Shown: in pieces, positions 8,066 to 16,631 of the stretch
Layout of the letters: each line of letters opens with the position of its first letter
How positions within the stretch are numbered: position 1 is the first letter of the stretch
NCBI RefSeq assembly: GCF_026540855.1
Contig: NZ_JALNUP010000017.1
Span: 1 to 64,000 of the forward strand
Length of the DNA stretch: 64,000 nucleotides
Direction: 5' to 3'
From: Sphingomonas sp. GC_Shp_5
GTDB lineage: Bacteria > Pseudomonadota > Alphaproteobacteria > Sphingomonadales > Sphingomonadaceae
Notes under the pieces: model-generated
What the model saw: the letters and a program-made list of their open reading frames with translations, nothing else
What the model was told of the DNA's origin: nothing
Databases searched by the model: none
Program-made: the position numbers and the translations under genes

Positions 8066-8968
8066 TCATCCACCGACATAGGCGGCGAGTTCATCGGGTG
8101 TTCCTTGCGGGAAGGCTTCCCGCAAATGGTCCAGGAACGCCGACACCCGCGCGCTCAGCAGCCGGCGGGTCGGGTAGAGCGCCCACAGCGCCGTTCCCGG
8201 CCCTTCGACGTCGCCCCATGACACCAGCGTGCCGGCGGCCAGATCGTGGCTGACGAGCGACAGCGGCAGTCGGCCCGCGCCGATACCCATGCGCACGGCG
8301 TCGCGAACCATGACGAGCGATGACATGCTCAGGACCGGGTTGACGGCAATCGTCGACCTGCCCGACGCCGTCGCCATCACCCACGTGGCGGGCTGGCTGT
8401 GAGAGCCACGCACGACGGCTGGAACGGAGATGCCGTCGGAAGGCACCGCCAGCTCGGGACTGGCGACGACCACCAGCCGGTCGTGCAGAAAGACGCGTCC
8501 GACCAGATTTGCATCCGGTTCGGGATTGACCCGGATGACCAGATCGTAAGCTTCCTCGATCATGTCGACGGCGCGATCTTCCGTCGTCACCTCCACGCGC
8601 ACCTCCGGGAACTTCAGCGCAAAGCCTGCCGCGAGCTTGCCCATTGCGGTCTGCGAGAAGAGCAACGGCGCGCTGATCCGCAACCGCCCCCGTGGATTGT
8701 GTCCACCCGAGGCGATCGCGGCGGCCGTCTCGTCGAGCTCGGTCAGCAACAAGGCGGTGCGCTCGAACAGCGCGCGTCCTTCCTCCGTCAGCTTCAGGTC
8801 GCGCGCGCCGCGCTCGAACAGGCGCAGGTCGAGGCTCGCCTCCAGCTCCGCCACCCGGCGGGACAAGGTCGCCTTGGGACGTGCGGCGGCGCGGGCTGCC
8901 TTTCCGAATCCGCCATGGCGGGCGACCAGGTTGAAATCGGCAAGTGCCAGCAGATCCATGTGTTTCAT
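8066..8968 (-). CDS. LysR family transcriptional regulator
   Basis: A 300-residue LTTR. The N-terminal helix-turn-helix covers about residues 5-65 (DLLALADFNLVARHGGFGKAAR, then RPKATLSRRVAELEASLDLRLFERG), followed by a LysR substrate-binding domain of the CrgA/PA0477-like type (GRLRISAPLLFSQ). It is divergent from the NmrA-like gene at 9063, with 94 nt between the start codons, the classic LTTR-target layout. The intergenic region has an AT-rich pseudo-palindrome ATAGCGGCTAT at 8991-9001 that could be the binding site. Confidence 0.9.
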   Translation of the reverse strand: MKHMDLLALADFNLVARHGGFGKAARAAARPKATLSRRVAELEASLDLRLFERGARDLKLTEEGRALFERTALLLTELDETAAAIASGGHNPRGRLRISAPLLFSQTAMGKLAAGFALKFPEVRVEVTTEDRAVDMIEEAYDLVIRVNPEPDANLVGRVFLHDRLVVVASPELAVPSDGISVPAVVRGSHSQPATWVMATASGRSTIAVNPVLSMSSLVMVRDAVRMGIGAGRLPLSLVSHDLAAGTLVSWGDVEGPGTALWALYPTRRLLSARVSAFLDHLREAFPQGTPDELAAYVGG

Positions 8969-9062
8969 CCGTGAGACGGTCTGTCCAGATATAGCGGCTA
9001 TTGCTGCGCATGTGGATCACTAAATTCGGAAGTGCCAACCGGCTCAACCAAGGAGTAACCCC

Positions 9063-9926
9063 ATGACCATTCTCGTAACCGGCGCTACCGGCAACGTCGG
9101 CAGCAACGTCGTTCAACAACTCGTCAACCGCGGTGCCGATGTGCGCGCCCTTGTCCGCGATCCCGCCAAGGCCAGCCTGCCGACCGGTGTCGAGGTGGTC
9201 CAGGGCGACCTGCTCGACGTGGATTCGCTGCGCGCCGCGATGTCGGGCGTTTCCACGCTGTTCCTGCTCAACGGCGTCGTCGCGGACGAGTTCACCCAGG
9301 CGCTGATCGCGCTCAACGTCGCCCGCGAGGCGGGGATCGAACGGGTGGTGTACCTCTCGGTCATCCACAGCGATGTGTACGTCAACGTGCCGCACTTCGC
9401 CGGCAAGTTCGGTGTCGAGCGGATGATTGAGCAGATGGGGTTCAACGCCACCATCCTGCGCCCGGCCTATTTCATGGACAACGAAGTCACGATCAAAGAC
9501 GTGATCACCGGCTACGGCATTTATCCGATGCCGATCGGCGACAAGGGCCTCGCCATGATCGACGCGCGCGACATCGGCGAGATTGCCGCGATCGAGCTGA
9601 TCCGCCGCGAACAGTCTGCCGAGACGCTGCCGCTGACCCGCATCAACCTCGTCGGTCCAGACACGCTGACGGGCACCGATGCCGCCGCTATCTGGTCCGA
9701 CGTACTCGGCCGCACGATTGCCTTTCCCGGCAACGACACGGCCGGCTTCGAGCAGAACATGCGCCAGTTCAGCTCAAGCTGGATGGCTTACGACATGCGG
9801 CTGATGGCTGATCGCTTCAACAGCGACGGCATGGTTCCCGAAGCGGGCGACGTCGGCCGGCTCACCGCGCTGCTGGGCCGCCCCTTGCGCACCTACCGCG
9901 ACTTCGTCGCGCAGATCGCCGGCTGA
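9063..9926 (+). CDS. NmrA-like NAD(P)-binding oxidoreductase
   Basis: A 287-residue atypical SDR: TILVTGATGNVGSNVVQQLV at the N-terminus, ALVRDPAK, GDLLDVDSLRAAMSGV, then YLSVIHSD, KFGVERMIEQMGFNATILRPAYFMDN. This pattern is typical of NmrA/HSCARG-type and quinone-reductase-like proteins that sense or use NAD(P)H. AAGGAG precedes the ATG. It faces a LysR gene and is followed 35 nt later by an SRPBCC-type gene, probably as one operon. Confidence 0.9.
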   Translation: MTILVTGATGNVGSNVVQQLVNRGADVRALVRDPAKASLPTGVEVVQGDLLDVDSLRAAMSGVSTLFLLNGVVADEFTQALIALNVAREAGIERVVYLSVIHSDVYVNVPHFAGKFGVERMIEQMGFNATILRPAYFMDNEVTIKDVITGYGIYPMPIGDKGLAMIDARDIGEIAAIELIRREQSAETLPLTRINLVGPDTLTGTDAAAIWSDVLGRTIAFPGNDTAGFEQNMRQFSSSWMAYDMRLMADRFNSDGMVPEAGDVGRLTALLGRPLRTYRDFVAQIAG

Positions 9927-9961
9927 TCTTCCGCGATCCACTCGAACAAAGGACTATCGTC

Positions 9962-10435
9962 ATGATCTATTCGACCGCCACCGTTCCGGTGAACCCGGAA
10001 GGCGAAACCCAGCTGACCCGCGAGCAGGTGTGGAAGGGGCTCGAGCGCAAGGCGCGCGATGCCCGCCTGTTCCTGCCGCCCGGCCTCTGCACTCGCTGCG
10101 ACGTCACCGAGGAGAGCGCGAGTCACTTCGTGCGCGAGGCGACAATCGCCGGCCAGGACCTGCGGGAGATCATCACCCTCGAGCAGCAAGCCAAGGTGAC
10201 GTTCTTCCAGGCGACCGGCCCGCGTGAAGGCGCCATCGTCAACGAACTGTTCGAGGACGGAGAGGGCGAGCTTCAGCTTAAGTTCTACTGCTACCTCGGC
10301 CTTCGCGGCATGGAGCCGAATGGTCCCGAGGAGCAGGCGGAGCAGGCGCAGTTCGACAGCGACAAGGGCTACAAGGCCGCGCTCCTGTCGACCCTGAAGC
10401 GCACCCGCGAACTGCTCGCCGACGGCGCCCTCTAA
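9962..10435 (+). CDS. SRPBCC family protein (DUF1857/AtaL-like)
   Basis: A 157-residue protein beginning MIYSTATVPVNPEG and containing LTREQVWKGLERKARDARLFLPP and DLREIITLEQQAKVTFFQ. AtaL-like/DUF1857 members start with this beta-strand and the LT..QVW.GL motif and adopt the helix-grip (START-like) fold that binds hydrophobic ligands. Enzymatic activity is not established for the family. It lies just downstream of the NmrA-like gene and is followed by a strong hairpin, so it should be the last gene of that operon. Confidence 0.8.
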   Translation: MIYSTATVPVNPEGETQLTREQVWKGLERKARDARLFLPPGLCTRCDVTEESASHFVREATIAGQDLREIITLEQQAKVTFFQATGPREGAIVNELFEDGEGELQLKFYCYLGLRGMEPNGPEEQAEQAQFDSDKGYKAALLSTLKRTRELLADGAL

Positions 10436-10452
10436 CGTCGCAAGACCGAACC

Positions 10453-10480
10453 GCCGGACTGCCTCACGGGGCAGTCCGGC
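10453..10480 (+). terminator. Strong 11-bp hairpin after the SRPBCC gene
   Basis: GCCGGACTGCC (10453-10463) pairs perfectly with GGCAGTCCGGC (10470-10480) around a 6-nt loop, 17 nt after the stop codon at 10435. There is no clear U-run, but the position and stability fit a terminator for the LysR-facing operon. Confidence 0.65.
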
Positions 10481-10607
10481 TGGCGCTCGGCATCCGGTTG
10501 CACCGACGAGGCGGCGTCGGCGCCCGAATGGGCTTCAGATCACCGTCAATGGTCACTTCCGTCCGGTGTTACGCAGGTGCCCCGGGCGATCCGCGCGACC
10601 TCAGTGA

Positions 10608-11351
10608 TCAAGCATTGAACCCACCGTCGGCGGTGACGACGGACCCGGTCACGAAGCTTGCCGCCGGCCCGGCCAGAAAGGCGACCACGCCCGCCAGCTC
10701 TTCGGTAGTGCCGTAGCGCGGCAGCGCCATGAGGCTCCGGTTCAGGTCCGCGTTACTACCTTGTGCCGGATTCAGCTCTGTTTCGATCGGACCGGGCTGG
10801 ACGAGGTTTACGGTCACATTGGCGGCACCCAGCTCGCGGGCGAGCCCGCGGGTGAAGGCGAGATGCGCCGACTTCGTCAAGGCGTAGAGGGTAAAGCCAC
10901 CCGTGAACGGCACCCGCTCGGCGATGTTCGAGCCGATCGTGATGACGCGCCCGCCGCTTTTCAGGTGTGGGATCGCGGCCTGGGTGGTCAACACAGTCCC
11001 GCGAATATTGACGTGGAGAAGCGTGTTGATGTCGTCGAGGCTGAGTTCAGCGATCGTCCCGTGCCGAAAGGCGCCGGCATTGTTGACCAGAATGTCGAGG
11101 CCGCCGAGCGCGCGGACCGCTTCGTCAACGAGACGCCGGTTCGCTTCCGGATCGGCGGCGTCGGCCTGGATAGCGATCGCCTGCCGCCCCATGACCTCGA
11201 TTTGCTCGACGATGCCCTGCGCGCGATCCGCAGCGCGCTCATAGCTGATGGCGACGTCAGCTCCCCTTTCGGCGAGAGCCAGCGCGATCGCCGCGCCAAT
11301 GCCTCGTGAGCCGCCTGTTACCAACGCGCGTTTTCCAGCGAGTTCGTTCAT
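10608..11351 (-). CDS. SDR family oxidoreductase (3-oxoacyl-ACP-reductase-like)
   Basis: A 247-residue classical SDR: ALVTGGSRGIGAAIALALAE at residues 8-27, NNAGAF, IGSNIAER holding the active-site Ser region, YALTKSAHLAF with Tyr and Lys, and a C-terminal GPAASFVTGSVVTADGG, the FabG-like tetramer tail. In this family the substrate is usually a ketone or beta-ketoacyl compound. Encoded 61 nt downstream of the MDR reductase in the same direction and so probably under the same TetR-type control. Confidence 0.9.
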   Translation of the reverse strand: MNELAGKRALVTGGSRGIGAAIALALAERGADVAISYERAADRAQGIVEQIEVMGRQAIAIQADAADPEANRRLVDEAVRALGGLDILVNNAGAFRHGTIAELSLDDINTLLHVNIRGTVLTTQAAIPHLKSGGRVITIGSNIAERVPFTGGFTLYALTKSAHLAFTRGLARELGAANVTVNLVQPGPIETELNPAQGSNADLNRSLMALPRYGTTEELAGVVAFLAGPAASFVTGSVVTADGGFNA

Positions 11352-11412
11352 ATCAATTGCCTTGTACTTAGAGAGGGAAAGGGCCCTGCGCGGCGAGCAC
11401 GTGGGCGCCGGG

Positions 11413-12435
11413 TCAGTCGTTCCGGACGATCAGCTTCTTGCCGCTGTGGCTTCCGTCGAACAGCTTCAGGAGCGTTGCGGGAAGCTTGTCGAAGCCGTCG
11501 ACGAACTCCTCCCCATATTTGATCTTTCCGCCCGTCACCAACGGCGTCACCTCAGCCAAGAACTCGGGAAAGGTGTCCATGACGTACGGTGTCGCGAACG
11601 CCTTGATGTCGATGAAGCGGTAGTGGATCAGCGTGATGAGACGGGGCAGGTAATTGATGCCCTTTGGCAGCTCCGTGTCGCTGTAGTCGGAGATCGTCCC
11701 GCAGATCGTCATCTTCGCGCCATTGTTGAAGTGTTCCATCAGCACCGGGAAGACCGGCCCCCCAACATTCTCGAAGAACGAATCGATACCCTCCGGCAAG
11801 GCGCTCTTGACCTGTTCGACGAGGTCGGCTGCCTTGTAGTCGATTGTCGCGTCGGCACCGAGCTCGTGCTTTAGGTACGCGATCTTGTCGGGGCCGCCGG
11901 CCACGCCGACGACCCGAAGCCCGCGCAGCTTCGCCAGCTGGACGACGGTCGAGCCGACGGATCCGGCCGCGCCGGTAACCACCAGAGTGCCGCCCGCCTT
12001 GAAGTCATGCACCTTGGTCGCTCCGTACCATGCGGTAAAGCCGGTCAGGCCCAGCGGCCCGAGCGCGGTCGAGAGCGGTGCCACAGCGGGATCAAGCTTG
12101 CGGATATCGGACCCGTCCGAAACCGCATAATCTTGCCAGCCGGACCAGGTCTGAACGTGATCGCCTGCCGCAAAGTCCGGGTGTCGGCTCTCCTCGACCA
12201 CCGCAACCGTCGGTCCGCCCATCGGATCGCCGATGTTGATGGTCGGCCACTCGGACGAGCCGTTGCCCATCAGATTCCGCTGGTAGGGATCGATCGAGAA
12301 CAGCGTATTTCGGAACAGGACCTCCCCGTCACCAGGCGACGGAACGGCAACCTTCGTCAGCGTGAAGTCGCTTAGCCGCGCAACGCCTTCCGGTCGGGCA
12401 GCGAGGGTAAACTGGCGGTTCGATGTCTCAACCAT
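11413..12435 (-). CDS. NADP-dependent MDR oxidoreductase (CurA/leukotriene-B4-dehydrogenase type)
   Basis: A 340-residue zinc-independent medium-chain reductase. It shows NPYQR-type substrate contacts (FSIDPYQRNLMG), TGFTAWYGATKVHDFKAGGTLVVTG (the run before the Rossmann motif), AAGSVGSTVVQLAK, and DFFENVGG-like SFFENVGG. Such enzymes reduce alkenals and alkenones with NADPH. The start at 12435 is preferred to a GTG at 12453 because AGGAG lies at ideal spacing. The divergent TetR gene at 12554 and three TAACGnnCGTTA sites between them point to direct repression. Confidence 0.92.
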   Translation of the reverse strand: MVETSNRQFTLAARPEGVARLSDFTLTKVAVPSPGDGEVLFRNTLFSIDPYQRNLMGNGSSEWPTINIGDPMGGPTVAVVEESRHPDFAAGDHVQTWSGWQDYAVSDGSDIRKLDPAVAPLSTALGPLGLTGFTAWYGATKVHDFKAGGTLVVTGAAGSVGSTVVQLAKLRGLRVVGVAGGPDKIAYLKHELGADATIDYKAADLVEQVKSALPEGIDSFFENVGGPVFPVLMEHFNNGAKMTICGTISDYSDTELPKGINYLPRLITLIHYRFIDIKAFATPYVMDTFPEFLAEVTPLVTGGKIKYGEEFVDGFDKLPATLLKLFDGSHSGKKLIVRND

Positions 12436-12465
12436 GTTGGCTCCTACAGGCACTTCATTGTTTCA

Positions 12466-12535
12466 TAACGTGCGTTACGTAACGGCCGTTATGACTCTCG
12501 ACGTAGGACGTCAAGGCGATTAGTAACGGGCGTTA
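12466..12535. promoter_or_regulatory. Three TAACGnnCGTTA operator sites
   Basis: TAACGTGCGTTA (12466-12477), TAACGGCCGTTA (12480-12491, a perfect palindrome) and TAACGGGCGTTA (12524-12535) share the same half-sites. The first two are spaced so that CGTTACGTAACG between them is also palindromic. All lie between the divergent MDR (start 12435) and TetR (start 12554) genes, covering both promoters. This is the expected layout for a TetR-family repressor controlling itself and its neighbour. Confidence 0.85.
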
Positions 12536-12553
12536 TGAAACTGATCGGACCTG

Positions 12554-13150
12554 ATGATGCCGCGGCCTAGAAAAATCGATGCCGAGGCCGCACTGGAAGC
12601 AGCGCTCGGTGTATTCTGGCGCAAGGGCTTTGAGGGCACCTCCTATTCCGATCTGGTGGCGGCGACCGGCGTGGAGCGGCCGGCGCTGTACGCCGCGTTT
12701 GGTAACAAGGAATCGCTCTTCCACCGCGCCCTCGAGCTGTACGGCGCGAGCTACGGTAATTATGTCTGGGAGGCGCTGGAACAGCCGAACTCGCGCCAGG
12801 TGGCGATGCGCGTATTGGAAGGTGCGGCCGAACTCAGCACGCGTTTCGCCGACCGAGCGGGCTGTCTCGGCGTCAATGGCGCGATGGCCGGATCGGACGA
12901 AGCAGAACCCGTTCAACGAGCTTTGATCGAGTGGCGGGCCGCCGGGGAAACGGCGCTTCAGGCGCGGTTCGAGCGCGCTAAGCTGGAGGACGATCTGCCG
13001 GCCGAGGCTGATTGCGCCGCGCTTGCCGCGTACGTTCTCGCCGTCGCGCACGGTATGGCCGTACAAGCGAAGGCCGGCTTCTCGCGCGAACGACTGCTGG
13101 CGGTCGTCCGCCAAGCCATGACGACATGGCCCGCGTCGCCAACAGGATGA
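12554..13150 (+). CDS. TetR/AcrR family transcriptional regulator
   Basis: A 198-residue repressor. The N-terminal helix-turn-helix is PRKIDAEAALEAALGVFWRKG then TSYSDLVAATGVERPALYAAFGNKESLFHRAL (residues about 5-55). The C-terminal domain resembles the TetR_C class with a conserved RAGCLGVNG segment near 95, seen in repressors of MDR and SDR reductase genes. It most likely represses itself and the divergent MDR-SDR pair through the TAACGnnCGTTA sites and is released by an electrophile or similar ligand (inference). Confidence 0.92.
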   Translation: MMPRPRKIDAEAALEAALGVFWRKGFEGTSYSDLVAATGVERPALYAAFGNKESLFHRALELYGASYGNYVWEALEQPNSRQVAMRVLEGAAELSTRFADRAGCLGVNGAMAGSDEAEPVQRALIEWRAAGETALQARFERAKLEDDLPAEADCAALAAYVLAVAHGMAVQAKAGFSRERLLAVVRQAMTTWPASPTG

Positions 13151-13525
13151 TTGCCATAACGCGCTAGAAGGTCCCGCCATGCAGCCACGCTGGCGGCGCT
13201 CCGTCTATACAGCAGCACCGATGGCGGGCGGCTTTCCCAGAATGCCATCCTTGTGAGAAGGCCGCTCTGCCAAGAAGCGTGACATTTATCGCCGACAGAG
13301 CCGTGCCAATTAGCTCTGATATCTACAGGGCGGCCCCGGCCCGAAGCCAATCTAGGTGTTCAACAAACGGACGTTTACGCACACCGCCTCCGACAGCTCC
13401 ATTCTTAAAAAGAATGCCCAATCGAGAAGGGTGCGCCGTTCCCGATGGCTGCTCGTTTTGGGAAAATGCAATCAGGCATACGTGGAGGGCTCGTCCACAG
13501 CTTAGATGTGAACGACCCCCAGACA
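13151..13525. other. 375-nt intergenic stretch with no supported gene
   Basis: Open frames here are short, without ribosome-binding sites or recognisable domains. The sequence between the TetR gene and the monooxygenase gene stop seems to be ordinary spacer. Confidence 0.5.
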
Positions 13526-13849
13526 TCAAGGCAAGTCGATCGTTTTCTTCTCCGCAATCGTGTAAACATCGATTGCCCGGCCGACGATCCCGAGGTCAGC
13601 GGCATCCTTCATCACGGTCTGAAATTCGGCACTTGCGCCATGTGCATCTAAAGCGGCTTGGTCTCGCCAGCCCTCAATCAAACGGAAGGTTGCCGGATCG
13701 CCAGCATCTTGAGCGACATCGAGGAAGACACAACCATCGCGCGCCTTGGCGGTGTTCGACATACGCAACGCGAGCGCCCGGAACGATTCCAGGTCGTCGG
13801 GAACAAGCCGATAGGTGGTATAGATCAGCAACGCAGGCGTGTCGGTCAT
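13526..13849 (-). CDS. Antibiotic biosynthesis monooxygenase (ABM) domain protein
   Basis: A 107-residue protein of the YgiN/ABM dimeric alpha-beta barrel type: IYTTYRLVPDDLESFRALAL, then GCVFLDVAQDAGDPATFRLIEGWRDQAALDAHGAS. Members are cofactor-free quinol or polyketide monooxygenases. The start at 13849 has GGAG upstream, and earlier in-frame starts would run into the divergent HxlR promoter. It faces the HxlR regulator gene with 76 nt between start codons and is its probable target. Confidence 0.88.
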   Translation of the reverse strand: MTDTPALLIYTTYRLVPDDLESFRALALRMSNTAKARDGCVFLDVAQDAGDPATFRLIEGWRDQAALDAHGASAEFQTVMKDAADLGIVGRAIDVYTIAEKKTIDLP

Positions 13850-13925
13850 CTTAGTCTCCGCGAATGTGGAGAGGAGCAGATGCTCACTCGCTGGTAAAGT
13901 CGATAGTACCAACCTAAAGGTAAGT

Positions 13926-14288
13926 ATGAAAAAATCTGACGACGGCGCGGAAACTGATTGCGGCCTTGAGGTCGCGCTGACGGTGATAGGAGGCAAGTGG
14001 AAGGCGCTGATCCTGTATCACTTGCACTCAGGCTCCAAGCGGTTCGGCGATCTCAAACGGCTGGTTACAGGCATCAGTGAAAAGGTGTTGATCCAGCAGT
14101 TGCGCGAACTTGCTGCGGCTGAGGTGCTGACCCGTCATGACTATCAGGAGGTGCCGCCCAAAGTGGACTACACGATGACACCGTTCGGCATGACATTGGC
14201 CGAAACGCTGCGGCCATTGTGCGAATGGGGGATAGAACATCGGGATCGAATCAAGGCCGTGGCGTGTCGTGCATCAGAATCGAGCTGA
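13926..14288 (+). CDS. HxlR family transcriptional regulator
   Basis: A 120-residue winged-helix protein. Key features are DCGLEVALTVIGGKWKALILYHL, the FGDLKRLVTGISEKVLIQQLRELAAAEVL helix-turn-helix and the wing around YTMTPFGMTLAETLRPLCEWG, all diagnostic of HxlR. The Cys near residue 12, just before the GGKWK segment, is conserved in redox or electrophile-sensing HxlR proteins. The start at 13926 is the first Met in frame next to the domain. TACC...GGTA inverted half-sites lie at about 13907-13922, immediately upstream. Confidence 0.92.
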   Translation: MKKSDDGAETDCGLEVALTVIGGKWKALILYHLHSGSKRFGDLKRLVTGISEKVLIQQLRELAAAEVLTRHDYQEVPPKVDYTMTPFGMTLAETLRPLCEWGIEHRDRIKAVACRASESS

Positions 14289-14396
14289 CGCCAGTCGGCT
14301 AATTCGTCCCTCGCCTCCAGCACGTGGGCGGCCATTCTCATTTCATGATGGTGAAGCGGGAACGCCATTCTCCCGTTTGTGCTAGCAGTCGATTGT

Positions 14397-15311
14397 TTAT
14401 AGCGCTTCGCTCGTGAGCCTCTGCAACATGGCGAGGAACGCGCGGACAGCCGGGTTCGCCCGCCGGCTCTCGGGCCAGAGCGCCGTGATGTTGCTCCGCC
14501 TGACGGTGAACGGGGCGAGGACCGGCACCAGTTCCCCTCGTTGCACATAGGGTGCGGCGATGAATGTCGCGAGCATGCCGACGCCGCCGTCGGCCACGAG
14601 CAACGCCACCAATGCCTCACTCGCATCGACCAGAATGTTTGAAGACGGCACAAGCTCAACCTCGCGGTCTCCGATCCGGAACGGCCAGCGATAGGTCTGC
14701 CCCGAACTTTGATAGCGCAAGTTGGCGGTATCGTGGTCCTTGAGGTCGTTGGGATGGGCTGGCGCCCCACGGGCCGCGAGATAGTCAGGCGAGGCGAAAC
14801 AGCAGAGTTGATAGGGAGCTAGCCGACGCGACAAAAGCCGAGAGTCCGCTAGTTCCCCGATCCGCACGGCGACATCGATCCCATGTTCGACAAGATCGAC
14901 AATCCGGTCATTGACCTGAAGGTCTACCGTAACTCCGGGATAGCGCTGACGGAACGCAGGCAGTGCAGGCGCGATCAGATGGACGCCGACCGGCAGCGGC
15001 ACACTGATCCGCAGCAGGCCGGAAGGTTCCGATCGCGCCATGAGCGCAACCTGCTCGATCTCCTCAGCATCGCGCAGCAGCCGCAGCGCTCGCTCGTGCA
15101 GATCGCGCCCTTCCGGTGTCAGCGTCAGGGAGCGCGTGGTCCGCGTGAACAGCGATACACCCAGACGTTGTTCGAGCCGTTGAACGCTCTTGCTCACCGC
15201 CGAGGGCGAGATAGCGAGCGAGCGTGCGGCCGCGGTGTAGCTGCCCATCGATCCGGCTCGGGCGAATGCGATCAGGCCGGTCAGTCGCTCTAAGCCAATC
15301 TGTTCCTTCAT
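14397..15311 (-). CDS. LysR family transcriptional regulator
   Basis: A 304-residue [55 protein letters not shown] (helix-turn-helix, residues 5-65), then the [12 protein letters not shown] start of a CrgA-like substrate-binding domain. The start at 15311 (MKEQIG) matches the family; the open frame continues upstream without homology into the divergent promoter. It faces the MDR reductase at 15421, its probable target. AT-rich inverted half-sites (ATAAT...ATTAT) are visible between the two. Confidence 0.9.
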   Translation of the reverse strand: MKEQIGLERLTGLIAFARAGSMGSYTAAARSLAISPSAVSKSVQRLEQRLGVSLFTRTTRSLTLTPEGRDLHERALRLLRDAEEIEQVALMARSEPSGLLRISVPLPVGVHLIAPALPAFRQRYPGVTVDLQVNDRIVDLVEHGIDVAVRIGELADSRLLSRRLAPYQLCCFASPDYLAARGAPAHPNDLKDHDTANLRYQSSGQTYRWPFRIGDREVELVPSSNILVDASEALVALLVADGGVGMLATFIAAPYVQRGELVPVLAPFTVRRSNITALWPESRRANPAVRAFLAMLQRLTSEAL

Positions 15312-15420
15312 GGAATAATTGAAGCGAACATGGCCGCGATTATCAATGTCGTTTGATGCGCCTAGATGGATCGCTCGATGCGGCACGACGCTATCTCTCA
15401 TGCGGAACAAGGATCAACCG

Positions 15421-16440
15421 ATGTTCATGAAAACAATGAAAGCCATCCGGCAGCACGAGTTCGGCGGTCCCGAAGTCTTGCGATATGAGGACGCGCCACG
15501 CCCTGAGGTAAAAGCAGGTGAGGTTCTGGTGCGTGTGCATGCGGTCGGCCTGAATCCGCCCGACTGGTATTTGCGCGACGGGATGAAGATGTTACCATCG
15601 GAGTGGCGACCGCAACTGGCGTTTCCGATCATCCTGGGGACGGACATTTCGGGGACCGTCGTGGAGATGGCACCGGACGTTCAAGCGTTCGCCATTGGCG
15701 ACGAAGTCTATTCGATGGTCCGCTTCCCCGAAGGGCTTGGGGACGCCTATGCCGAATATGTCAGCGTTCCGGTTACCGACGTTGCCCACAAGCCAATCGG
15801 CATCGATCACATCCATGCCGCCGCCTCCCCGATGTCGCTACTCACGGCGTGGCAATTCCTGATCGATCAGGGGCATCATGTCCCGAACCCGCTCCAACCG
15901 ACGCAGCATGTGCCTGTCCCGTTGGCGGGCCGGCACGTCCTTGTGAACGGAGCAGCTGGCGGTGTGGGGCACTTCGCCGTGCAACTCGCAAAATGGAAGG
16001 GTGCTTATGTGACGGCCGTGGCGTCGGGCGGCCATGAGGCGTTCCTGCGCGATCTCGGTGCGGATGCGTTCATCGACTACACCAAGACTGCTCCTGAGCA
16101 GGTAGCGCATGATCTCGATCTTGTTGTCGATGCGATCGGCGGCCCGACCACCGCGCGCTTTCTGCGCACGATCAAACGAGGTGGCGCACTGTTCCCGATT
16201 TTCGGCCTGGGCGCCTCAGGCGGTGACGAAGCCAAGGAGCGCGGCATCACCTTCTCGACGACGCAGGTTTGCGCCAGCGGGGCGCAACTGGGCGAAATCA
16301 GGCCCTTACTCGACGATGGAACGATCCGTGTCGCGATCGACAGCAGCTTTCCGCTCGCCGATGCCCGCAAGGCCCACGAGAGGGCGGCCAAGGGTCATAT
16401 CCGCGGCAAGATCGCGCTGACGGTGAACGAACTGGCATAG
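15421..16440 (+). CDS. NADP-dependent MDR oxidoreductase (quinone-oxidoreductase-like)
   Basis: A 339-residue zinc-lacking medium-chain reductase: MKAIRQHEFGGPEVLRYED, GEVLVRVHAVGLNPPDWYLR, then VLVNGAAGGVGHFAVQLAKWKGAYVTAVASG as the NADPH-binding Rossmann segment, and FIDYTKT. The sequence class is that of quinone or enone reductases. AAGGA lies before the ATG at 15421. Divergent from a LysR gene, 110 nt between starts. Confidence 0.9.
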   Translation: MFMKTMKAIRQHEFGGPEVLRYEDAPRPEVKAGEVLVRVHAVGLNPPDWYLRDGMKMLPSEWRPQLAFPIILGTDISGTVVEMAPDVQAFAIGDEVYSMVRFPEGLGDAYAEYVSVPVTDVAHKPIGIDHIHAAASPMSLLTAWQFLIDQGHHVPNPLQPTQHVPVPLAGRHVLVNGAAGGVGHFAVQLAKWKGAYVTAVASGGHEAFLRDLGADAFIDYTKTAPEQVAHDLDLVVDAIGGPTTARFLRTIKRGGALFPIFGLGASGGDEAKERGITFSTTQVCASGAQLGEIRPLLDDGTIRVAIDSSFPLADARKAHERAAKGHIRGKIALTVNELA

Positions 16441-16631
16441 GTTTTCACGATCGACAAAGGCCACCCCTCTCGAAAACGAGCGATTTTGAGCAGGGGAGAG
16501 GCTCGGCCGCAGATCAGGCCCGACCCTCCTAATAGCCCCTGTCGCCCTCGGGCGGGTTGTCACGCCAATGTTATAAGCGGGCTCTGCGCGGCGCGCGAGC
16601 AGAGCCAATTCGATGGTCTCCAAGCTCAGGC

